In this document: piece after piece, positions 8,217-14,589 of the stretch
Position numbering within the stretch: position 1 is the first letter of the stretch
Layout of the letters: each line of letters opens with the position of its first letter
NCBI GenBank assembly: GCA_020051025.1
Contig: JAGVJS010000409.1
Coordinates: 1-14,883, forward strand
Direction of reading: 5' to 3'
Length of the DNA stretch: 14,883 nt
Origin: Sphingobium sp.
Lineage (GTDB): Bacteria > Pseudomonadota > Alphaproteobacteria > Sphingomonadales > Sphingomonadaceae
Made by a program: the position numbers and the translations under genes
Notes under the pieces: generated by a model
What the model was told of the DNA's origin: nothing
Seen by the model: the letters and a program-made list of their open reading frames with translations, nothing else
Database searches by the model: none

Positions 8217-9401
8217 ATGGACAAGAAGCGCGCGAAAAAAGGCCGATCGCTCTGGTGGGTGGTGCATAGTTGGATCGGCCTTAAACTGTCGATCTTCCTG
8301 ACCTTCATTCTGGCGACGGGTACGCTTGCGGTGTTCGCGCATGAAATCGACTGGTTGGCGACCCCCGCGATGCGGGTGTCACCACGGTCGGAGCCGGTCG
8401 CATCCTGGGGCGCCTGGGCGCAGGCGGCGGCGCGGGCGGCACCGGATGCGCGGCTTCAGACGCTCTATGCGCCGATAGATCCATGGTTCACGGTCGAGGC
8501 CTGGGTCAGCCATGGCAAAGGCGCGCCGGAGCGCATCTTTGTCGACCCCTGGACGGCCAAGGTGACAGGCAGGCATGGTTGGGCGAACGTCCACCGTTTC
8601 CTGCGGCAGGCCCATCGCCACCTGATGCTGCCGACGAAGATCGGCATACCGATCGTTTGTTCGCTGGCGTTGCTGCTTGGCGTATCGCTGGTGTCGGGCA
8701 TCGTCACCTACAAGAAATGGTGGCGCGGTTTCTTCCGCATGCCGCGCAGCGGAGATGGTCGACGCTTAACTGGCGACCTGCATCGTTTAATGGGATTGTG
8801 GAGCCTCTGGTTCGTGGCGCTGATCGCACTGACCGGCCTATGGTATCTGGTCGAGACGCTGGGCGGTCAGGCGAAAGTGCCGAAATTGCCAGAGGTCGCA
8901 GCCAGTCCCACCCCCATGGGCGCGGATCTGGATCGACTGGTCGCCATTGCGCGGCGGGCAAAACCCGATCTCGACATTCGTGAAATCCGTTTCATGACCG
9001 ATAATGGCGTACTGTTCCTGGGCCAGTCATCGGCATGGCTGGTGCGCGACCGCGCGAATGGCGTCGCCATCGACCCCGCGACATCAAAGGTCGTCGCACG
9101 AGTAGATGGTGGCGCGCTCAATGCCCATCAACGCATTTCCGAAATGGCCGATCCGCTGCATTTTGGTACGTTCGGCGGCCTTTGGACGAAGGCCGTCTGG
9201 TTTCTGTTCGGCGCGCTGCTGACCACGATGGCGGTCACGGGCACCATGATCTACGCCATGCGACTGGCCAGAACGTCGCGATCCGAGAGCGGCGGCTTGA
9301 AGATCGCCTGGCAGGGCATGGGCGTCTGGGCCTATATTGGCCTGGCGCTCATTCTCCTCGCCCTGATCCTGACGCCCGGCGCAATTGGTGGGGCGAGTTA
9401 A
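8217..9401 (+). CDS. PepSY-associated TM protein (probable ferric-siderophore reductase-like)
   Basis: This 394-residue inner-membrane protein is of the PepSY-TM/PiuB type, often found beside TonB-dependent siderophore receptors. Its role is thought to be reductive release of iron or iron-siderophore handling at the inner membrane. Five hydrophobic segments are visible: about 17-41, 143-163, 193-213, 322-348 and 368-390. Two periplasmic regions of PepSY character (about 60-125 and 235-315) include IFVDPWTAKV and VAIDPATSKVVARVDGG. Histidines close to helices (H17, H42, H126, H133, H135, H189, H304, H315) are candidate haem or metal ligands, as in the family. The ATG at 8217 is 2 nt after the receptor stop, indicating one transcript and coupled translation. 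Length is typical. The exact reaction is inferred from family and context. Confidence 0.88.
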   Translation: MDKKRAKKGRSLWWVVHSWIGLKLSIFLTFILATGTLAVFAHEIDWLATPAMRVSPRSEPVASWGAWAQAAARAAPDARLQTLYAPIDPWFTVEAWVSHGKGAPERIFVDPWTAKVTGRHGWANVHRFLRQAHRHLMLPTKIGIPIVCSLALLLGVSLVSGIVTYKKWWRGFFRMPRSGDGRRLTGDLHRLMGLWSLWFVALIALTGLWYLVETLGGQAKVPKLPEVAASPTPMGADLDRLVAIARRAKPDLDIREIRFMTDNGVLFLGQSSAWLVRDRANGVAIDPATSKVVARVDGGALNAHQRISEMADPLHFGTFGGLWTKAVWFLFGALLTTMAVTGTMIYAMRLARTSRSESGGLKIAWQGMGVWAYIGLALILLALILTPGAIGGAS

Positions 9402-9455
9402 AAGCGCCCCTGCTTGCCGCAGATCGGGAACGATCGCTTTGCGATCAGGGCTTTT
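9400..9455 (+). terminator. Possible terminator after the receptor/PepSY operon
   Basis: GATCGC-TTT-GCGATC (9432-9446) forms a 6-bp stem. An outer imperfect pairing, AAAAGCGCCCCTG (starting at 9400) with CAGGGCTTTT (ending at 9455), would extend it and end in TTTT. It begins at the PepSY stop codon. The elements are seen, but the inner loop is tight and the outer stem is gapped, so termination is only plausible. Confidence 0.3.
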
Positions 9456-10100
9456 GGCTGCTCATTCCAATAACGTTCGCGCAATCGGCCTGCGTGCTGG
9501 GAAGCGGATAATCTGATACCCTCCGGAACAGCAAAAATGCCCAGAGCCGAGCCTGTTTCAATCCATCCAAGATGCTCAGCATTGATTTTGCCGTTTTTAG
9601 GCGCGGACCTGCGGCTGCCCCATTCAAGCCAAGCCGGACTGGCGGGTCGCGGCATGCCAGGATCTCGATCACCATCGGATCAGCCTGCCCATCGCCGAAC
9701 GATTTCGCATAATAGTTTAGGACGCGTGGATGGTTCGACTGCCCAAACTCTTTAACCAGCGCGTCAGAACCAACCGAACCGATCTTGGAGCGGCAAGTTC
9801 CAGCGAGCGTCATCAGATCGCCGCTCGCCTGGATTTGCGGGGGCAGCCAACTCACAAGTCCGCCTGTCTCCCACATGCTGTCGGCGGTTGCCATCGTGAC
9901 ATCGCCTGACCGGCGTGCCCGCGACCTCAAACTCGCGCTCGCGCTGGGCTCACCACCATCGCAGCAGCCCCATAGAAGATCCTGAGCTAATCACGGCGCT
10001 GCGTCCAACGATTTCTGTGCCTGCCCGCAAACCGCGCAGAACTGCGGCGGTGTCGTGCCCCCGACGGATCACCACCTGTAACGTTTTGCATTTCGGAATG
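9456..10100. other. Stretch without a supported gene; one orphan minus-strand frame
   Basis: No protein here could be recognised. On the minus strand a frame of 161 codons (9445-9930) contains a stretch with protein-like composition, DALVKEFGQSNHPRVLNYYA, followed by poorly biased sequence. Another short frame at 9950-10171 reads IRRGHDTAAVLRGLRAGTEI. Neither has a clear ribosome binding site or complete domain, and frames change between them. Decayed gene remnants are a fair reading; non-coding DNA is equally possible. This stretch separates the chromosomal-type iron genes from the plasmid-like block to the right. Confidence 0.4.
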
Positions 10101-10131
10101 TTTGGCTGGGGCGGCAGGAGGCCCAGCCAAA
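10101..10131. terminator. Strong hairpin, probable terminator of the minus-strand operon or bidirectional
   Basis: TTTGGCTGGG (10101-10110) and CCCAGCCAAA (10122-10131) form a perfect 10-bp stem with an 11-nt loop. On the plus strand it is followed by CTTTT. On the minus strand it lies 109 nt past the stop of the last gene of the three-gene operon but has no U-run there. The stem is the clearest hairpin in the window. Terminator function is inference, and a protein- or RNA-binding element is possible. Confidence 0.5.
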
Positions 10132-10239
10132 CTTTTGCGCCGCCGGAAATGGCCGAAAACCGTGGTGGCACTGTCGTTCGGTCACCCCACTTACTACAGC
10201 CGCTGGCGACATTTGCAAGCTACAGCGGCAAAATCCCAT

Positions 10240-10986
10240 CTATCGCTGCTCTGCGCTCCACGGCCGCCCAACACGCCGCGACACCTCGTCGGGAAGTGCC
10301 CAACCAGCAGCGCTCCCCGCCGGATCCTTGGCCAGTACGCAGCGACCGTCTTTCGCCCTGAAGCCCTCCACTCTGCAATTCATGAGGTCGGACAAGGCTC
10401 CAGACATGATGAACGCTGGTAGATCGTGCCGCTCCGCATCCGACAGCTGGGACCACAGCAATTCGCCAGGCCGCTCGGAAAAGGCGCGCCTGGCCAAAAA
10501 GGCGTTGACCATGCCGCTGGCAAGCAGGCCTGCGGCGAGGAGCACGAGAAGCGTGGGTCTCGTCCACGAGATATGCTCCTGGATGGTCCGCAAAATGGAC
10601 CTGTGGTGTGTCACTTCACTGCGCAGCTGCTTTTCGGCTCGCTCCAGCGTCCTAAGCGACTGGCCGACGCGCTCGACCACCTGATGCCCGAGCGCATCAA
10701 GTGCCTGCGCCGAAACCGCAGCCTTGCCGGCGGAAACGTAGAGTTTCATGGCACCAGTATGGGCAGCGCGCAAATGGGAGCGGACGGCCTCACCATGCTG
10801 TTCCAGCCAGTCCCCGATGGATAGTTCAAGGATCTGCCCGTGCCGGTGCTGGTACATTGCGATGACGAGAAATGGATCGTCGAAGCCCGGCGCACAATGG
10901 CGCTCGATCTCGTCCATCGATGCTGCGACGGCAGGATCCGGCTCATCGTCGAAAAGGTCCGCCCAGAGCGCGCGCCATTGACTCAC
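10240..10986 (-). CDS. Coiled-coil, single-membrane-helix protein of a putative transfer operon
   Basis: Last gene of the three-gene operon, 248 residues; not recognised with certainty. In order it has an acidic N-terminus, a segment FDDPFLVIAMYQHRHGQILE (35-54), a helical and probably coiled-coil region (about 62-140), one membrane helix TLLVLLAAGLLASGMVNAFL (145-164), and a C-terminal domain with paired cysteines (C204, C216) in the pattern C-x5-GF-x4-G-x-C and a following GWALPDE. This layout (helical hairpin, one TM, short Cys-containing tail) is reminiscent of small membrane proteins encoded next to StbB/MobD/TraL-type ATPases in plasmid mobilization regions; that is from memory and inference. 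The ATG at 10986 overlaps the upstream stop as ATGA, so the two products are likely made in matched amounts and may form a complex at the membrane. Confidence 0.75.
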   Translation of the reverse strand: MSQWRALWADLFDDEPDPAVAASMDEIERHCAPGFDDPFLVIAMYQHRHGQILELSIGDWLEQHGEAVRSHLRAAHTGAMKLYVSAGKAAVSAQALDALGHQVVERVGQSLRTLERAEKQLRSEVTHHRSILRTIQEHISWTRPTLLVLLAAGLLASGMVNAFLARRAFSERPGELLWSQLSDAERHDLPAFIMSGALSDLMNCRVEGFRAKDGRCVLAKDPAGSAAGWALPDEVSRRVGRPWSAEQR

Positions 10987-11759
10987 AGGACGTCCTCCAA
11001 GCCAGCCGCCAACATCTTCATGGCGCGCGCGAAAAGCGCGGCTTCGCCGATGGATGCCTCGGCCATCGCCGCACTGATCCGCTCACCGCGATCGTAGAAA
11101 GCCATCTGGAGACGTTCCGCCAGTCGTGGGATCTGCAGCACGCCGTGGTCTGGATCATGGCGCAACTGGCGCTCGCCGTCACCACTACGCAGGCCCGGAG
11201 CCGCGGCGGTGAAGCAGCGGATAACGCGTGCCAGTCCGCTCTTGTGCCGATAATAATCCTCTGCGCGGCTGGTGTCGTCACGCGGTCCCAATTTCATGAA
11301 AAGGCAATAGCGTTCCGGTGCCTGATCGATCCACGGGAGAAGTTCGCTCTCGATCGCCACGAAATCCTTGAATGCGGCCGCATTGACGCTGAGGATCATT
11401 GGAACCCCGGCGCGCGCCTCTGCCATAGCGGTGATCAGATCGGCGACGAAATCGGTGCTGGTCACGGAGACGAACCGATATTCTTCGGGACCGAGCGATT
11501 TTGCAAGGTACCCTCGCGACGTTCCAAGCTCGATCACCTGAACACCATGACTACCAGCGTCACACAGCGCTACGACGCAGGCGACCAGCGTATCGACACC
11601 GGCACCACCACGCTCGCCGCTGACGACGAGGATGGTGCTGCCCAACGTATTCGTCAGCAAAGACGATACGGCGATGCTGGTTGCCAAAACCGGTCGTTCC
11701 GTCAGGGTAAGCGATTGTGAACGAGCGACAATGATGTCGCCCTTGAATTCAGACTTCAT
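10983..11759 (-). CDS. ParA/MinD/StbB-like protein with degenerate Walker A
   Basis: A 258-residue protein with a SIMIBI-type NTPase look. The hydrophobic strand STILVVSG is followed by ERGGAGVDT (49-57), aligning with the deviant Walker A KGGxGKT of ParA/MinD, but the P-loop lysine position is valine followed by aspartate. A second strand VQVIELGTS and a third MILSVNAAA fit the Rossmann-like core. The C-terminal IPRLAERLQMAFYDRGERIS resembles the end of StbB/MobD-like plasmid proteins. In plasmids, such ATPases help transfer or position DNA. Loss of the lysine suggests altered or absent ATP hydrolysis. It starts 9 nt after the upstream gene's stop, with AGGAGG in the gap (the plus strand reads CCTCCT), and overlaps the next start by 4 nt. 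Family placement is inference with moderate confidence. Confidence 0.78.
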   Translation of the reverse strand: MKSEFKGDIIVARSQSLTLTERPVLATSIAVSSLLTNTLGSTILVVSGERGGAGVDTLVACVVALCDAGSHGVQVIELGTSRGYLAKSLGPEEYRFVSVTSTDFVADLITAMAEARAGVPMILSVNAAAFKDFVAIESELLPWIDQAPERYCLFMKLGPRDDTSRAEDYYRHKSGLARVIRCFTAAAPGLRSGDGERQLRHDPDHGVLQIPRLAERLQMAFYDRGERISAAMAEASIGEAALFARAMKMLAAGLEDVL

Positions 11760-11768
11760 GATAACCTC

Positions 11769-13229
11769 CTAGTAGTCGAAATCGTCATTGAGGGCGCTTG
11801 TGCCCCGGTGAAAATGATGTGACGGCTCAGTGCCTGGCGGTGCCAAGTGGGCTTCGGGCTGCGGCGGGGAGTCGAACAATTCCCAGATGATTTCCTCGAC
11901 GGGCTGACACAGCAGCTGAGCCGCTCTAAGAAAGGGGGGCTCGATCGCCGCGCTGGCAGGCAGGTCGATGTGTCGCATCGACGCCAACCAGCGAACTTCT
12001 GACCGGGCTTGCAGCAGGTCCGCCAGTTCCTGGACGTCCTTGTCCTGCGCGACCTTCAAAACGTTGCGCCAATCCTGAGCCAGAACGACCGCTTCCCAGT
12101 CCTCTCTAGCCAATCTGCTGCCTTCGGCGCTGGGACGCAGCCGCGTGATCGCGGCTTGGCGATCGAGAATGTCGCCGCCGACATTTTCCATCAGCCGTTC
12201 CCAACGGTCGATTTCCACGCCATGGACGTGATCGAGCATCACACGCGCTGTCTCGATATAGCCCGGCTCAGCGACCTGCGATGTCCGGTGATCTGTCGCC
12301 TCGACAGGTTCAAACGTTGGAGACGTTGCTGCAACGATCTTCCATGCGCGATCACGGCCTTCATCGCCTTCGATACCCAGCATTGTCAGGATGGTCCTGA
12401 CATCGCGCTCGACCTGCGCCTCCTGCGCATGATCAATCGTATGAGCGGCCCCCGGCCAGACGCCGTCAATCCTGTAGATTTCAGCCGCTCTCTCGATCGC
12501 TCCCGCTAAGCTGGGCGAGATGTCCAGCGGTCTGCCGATTGCGGCTTCGAGCTTCTTCCTGGCCTGAAGATCAGCATCAGTGACGAAGTCGGTCGCCAGC
12601 AGAAGAGCCAGCTGCTCATCGGCATTGGCTCCTTCAATCGAAAGATCGAGAAATCCCGCTCTATAGGCTGCCGCAGCTATGCCATCCGGCTTCCGATGAT
12701 GCGGATCAGCAGCTTTCTCACGAACGAACGCAGCCATATAGGCGAGGTCGGGGGCCGAGAGCTGGCCCAACTGCCACATCGTGCAGCCCGCAGCGAGCAG
12801 GGCATCCAAAAAAGCGCGTTCCTGCTTATTACCCGACTTCTGGTTTGATTTCTTGGGCTGCTCGGTTTCTTCCCGCGCCCGCTCTACATCGGCGAGTTGG
12901 CTGTCGGTAATGGACAGTTGGACGATCAACGCGGCCGCCTTTGCAAGCGTAGCACCGTGTTTGCGGAGCAACGTATTGCGAGACTTGGTCAGAGCGCGCT
13001 TTGTCTGTGCCAACGAAGCAGTCCCGCCGAGCGGGTTCTTCCCCGTTTGCTGGGCAGCCTTGGCTTTCTTCGAACGGGCTTCAAACTCCGCGCCCTTGGC
13101 CCCGTTGAGCTTGTCGGCTACCCCAGCAGCGATCGCGGCGTCGATGCTCTCCAACTGCTCTATGGTCTCGCGCAATCGAACCCGGCCGCTTGCTTCGCCC
13201 AGTTTGCATATATCTTCCCACAGAGCCAT
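11769..13229 (-). CDS. Unrecognised 486-residue protein, first gene of putative transfer operon
   Basis: I do not recognise this protein. It starts MALWEDICKLG at 13229, with GAGGA (13236-13240) 6 nt upstream, and is clearly coding by codon bias and length. The N-terminal 135 residues are charged, Ala/Lys-rich and helical, ending in a Lys/Gln/Ser linker (about 122-138). A central alpha-helical region follows, including AIGRPLDISPSLAGAIERAA and TILTMLGIEGDEGRDRAWKI. The C-terminus is a low-complexity Pro/His tail ending in acidic-aromatic NDDFDY. There is no signal peptide or membrane helix and no nuclease, relaxase or helicase motif that I can see. Being first in an operon with an StbB-like protein, and divergent from the candidate oriT, it may be a DNA-binding or adaptor component of a transfer apparatus. 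That is context-based inference only. Confidence 0.8.
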   Translation of the reverse strand: MALWEDICKLGEASGRVRLRETIEQLESIDAAIAAGVADKLNGAKGAEFEARSKKAKAAQQTGKNPLGGTASLAQTKRALTKSRNTLLRKHGATLAKAAALIVQLSITDSQLADVERAREETEQPKKSNQKSGNKQERAFLDALLAAGCTMWQLGQLSAPDLAYMAAFVREKAADPHHRKPDGIAAAAYRAGFLDLSIEGANADEQLALLLATDFVTDADLQARKKLEAAIGRPLDISPSLAGAIERAAEIYRIDGVWPGAAHTIDHAQEAQVERDVRTILTMLGIEGDEGRDRAWKIVAATSPTFEPVEATDHRTSQVAEPGYIETARVMLDHVHGVEIDRWERLMENVGGDILDRQAAITRLRPSAEGSRLAREDWEAVVLAQDWRNVLKVAQDKDVQELADLLQARSEVRWLASMRHIDLPASAAIEPPFLRAAQLLCQPVEEIIWELFDSPPQPEAHLAPPGTEPSHHFHRGTSALNDDFDY

Positions 13230-13235
13230 GAATAA

Positions 13236-13272
13236 TCCTCAGAGCCAAATCTTCCCTTTTAGGAAATGGCTC
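13236..13272 (-). promoter_or_regulatory. Leader hairpin abutting the ribosome binding site
   Basis: In the leader of the 486-residue protein, GAGCCA (13242-13247) pairs with TGGCTC (13267-13272) and TTCC (13252-13255) with GGAA (13262-13265). This gives a stem with a small bulge and a CTTTTA loop. The stem ends one base before the GAGGA ribosome binding site (13236-13240). The pairing is seen directly. Autoregulation or an operator role is inference. Confidence 0.4.
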
Positions 13273-13343
13273 GAAATCCCGCAAAAATTTTTTTGAGCGC
13301 ATGGAAAAGGCGAGCAACGCCTGAAGACCGAGCTCGCAGCCAT

Positions 13344-13566
13344 GCGAAGCTATTCGCTGCAATACTTCGCCGCTGGTGACACAGTGAGGGCTAGTCGGCG
13401 AAAGTTATCCGCCGACAGCTTCGCCACCGGAAAGTAAGGCGCAATACCTACAATTTGACGCATTGACGTCAAATTGTATGCGCCCCTCCGGGATGGATCG
13501 GCTGACGCCGAGTTTTGTCCGGCGCACGCCGGCCAAGCGCTATCGCGGGTGTAGCGGCTGCGCCGC
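13344..13566. repeat. Cluster of inverted repeats around the candidate oriT
   Basis: Besides the 12-bp arms, this spacer holds GCGAA/TTCGC (13344-13348 with 13353-13357), GTCGGCG/CGCCGAC (13394-13400 with 13410-13416), CCGGCG-CA-CGCCGG (13519-13532) and GCGGC/GCCGC (13554-13558 with 13562-13566). The repeat CTTCGCC occurs directly at 13365 and 13419. CGGCTGACGCCG at 13499-13510 also occurs, as I remember it, just beyond the nick in IncP oriT. Such density is typical of an origin or regulatory spacer. No genes were found in 13273-13892. Confidence 0.5.
13449..13490 (+). other. oriT: Candidate MOBQ-type origin of transfer (oriT)
   Basis: TACAATTTGACG (13449-13460) and CGTCAAATTGTA (13467-13478) are perfect 12-bp inverted arms around the 6-nt loop CATTGA, followed at once by TGCGCCCCTCC (13479-13489). 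RSF1010/R1162-type and related MOBQ oriTs consist of an inverted repeat followed within a few bases by ...TGCG^CCCT, with the nick between G and C. By analogy the nick here would fall after 13482 on the plus strand. The repeat is AT-rich in a GC-rich surrounding. With this polarity the genes to the right would enter a recipient first and the three-gene operon last. No relaxase gene is in the window. The sequence structure is certain; function is inference. Confidence 0.55.
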
Positions 13567-13892
13567 CTCTCTTGATTACCTCATCTATATTTGTCCCGGC
13601 CTCAGCGATCCAGACCGCTGACGTCCCCGCACTGTAGCGCCCCAAAAAATGGCCGCGACGATCTGCGGGCACGACGCAAGACGGCCCGGTCAGCTCTGCT
13701 TTTGGGCAGCATAGAAAAGGCGCCGCTGATCAGCGCGGTATCGAAGGAATTGGGAGAAGGAAAAAACGGGCGCAAGCCTGCGCTGCTTCCAGCCTTCATT
13801 CACTCGCCGACAACACCGGCATCCCAGCCCTGCACATGATCACCACACCGTCCTAATGGCGGCGTGAGGTCGTGCGCCCATCGGAGACGACC

Positions 13893-14543
13893 ATGCTCCC
13901 GTCGCATACCATCACTGCATTTACCCCCGTCACCATCAATGCCGGTAATCCGACCGCCAGTGGCGACATTGCGGTCGGCGCTGCCGCGCTGACCGTGACA
14001 GTCGTCGCCGGACAGGTCAGCTTCGACCTGTCCTCCTTCATTCTGCCGCCCAACCAACCCGCGCAGGAGTTTCTCGCGTGGATCGATGATCGCCTCAGCG
14101 ACGATCAGGCTACCCTGTCAATGTATGGGCCGGGCCGCGTCGTCGAATTGCTCAGCCAACTGCCGGACGTAGTCTATTCCTCGGGCTTCCGCAGCCTGGC
14201 AGGTGGGGGTAAACAGCCCATCATCCGCCTTCAGGTCGAAGAAAGAAGGCGCTTCATCTCCCTTCATAAGGCCTGCGCTCAGGCCCAGATCGCCTGCGCA
14301 TCGACCGATCCGGCCGAGCGCTTCATCGCCTGGGTCAAAGGCGACATCGACCAGATCGCGGCGGATGCCGAGATCGACGCGATCGCGACATGGCGGATGA
14401 CGGTCGCCGCGATCGAACGCAAGAGCGGCCTTGTCCGTGAACTGGCGACCATCCTCCATCGGCATCTGGTGCAGTGGCTGCGCGACACCGATCGCGCCTC
14501 CACCCGCGCGCATGAGCGCAATCTCTCTCCCATCGCTGGCTGA
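13893..14543 (+). CDS. Hypothetical protein, possible degenerate RNase H/3'-5' exonuclease fold
   Basis: A 216-residue protein, not firmly recognised. I chose ATG 13893 over GTG 13872 because GGAG (13883-13886) lies 6 nt before it. The N-terminal half is rich in beta-type Val/Thr/Ala segments ending VSFDLSSFILPP, then FLAWIDDR (60-67) and DDQATLSMYG (70-79). The C-terminal part is helical and contains AADAEIDAIATWR (156-168). This order loosely resembles the strands and last acidic motif (D-A-x-A-T) of DnaQ-like or PolB-type exonuclease domains, but the first catalytic Asp-x-Glu pair is not obvious, so an inactive relative is possible. It lies first downstream of the candidate oriT and shares a block with the next gene. 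Function is unknown. Confidence 0.72.
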   Translation: MLPSHTITAFTPVTINAGNPTASGDIAVGAAALTVTVVAGQVSFDLSSFILPPNQPAQEFLAWIDDRLSDDQATLSMYGPGRVVELLSQLPDVVYSSGFRSLAGGGKQPIIRLQVEERRRFISLHKACAQAQIACASTDPAERFIAWVKGDIDQIAADAEIDAIATWRMTVAAIERKSGLVRELATILHRHLVQWLRDTDRASTRAHERNLSPIAG

Positions 14544-14552
14544 CACGCCCGC

Positions 14553-14568
14553 CGCGCCCGCAGGCGCG
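14553..14568 (+). other. Short intercistronic hairpin
   Basis: CGCGCC (14553-14558) and GGCGCG (14563-14568) form a 6-bp G/C stem with a CGCA loop, in the 46-nt gap between the two right-end genes. There is no T-run after it, so it is not a classical terminator. It could moderate expression between the two cistrons. Confidence 0.35.
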
Positions 14569-14589
14569 TCCCTATCGAAGGATAATTCC

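Noticed and set aside
10872..11720. 282-codon plus-strand frame opposite the StbB-like gene
   Set aside because: It has shadow composition, and the minus-strand genes have ribosome binding sites, a 4-nt overlap and sensible hydrophobic-core patterns.
10240..13229. Toxin-antitoxin or abortive-infection defence operon
   Set aside because: There are no nuclease, toxin or sensor motifs. The StbB-like core and nearby oriT-like site favour a transfer or plasmid-maintenance role, though defence is not strictly excluded.
13340..13570. CRISPR array or iteron-type replication origin
   Set aside because: The repeats are short inverted pairs of different sequence, with no regularly spaced identical repeats and no Rep gene in the window.
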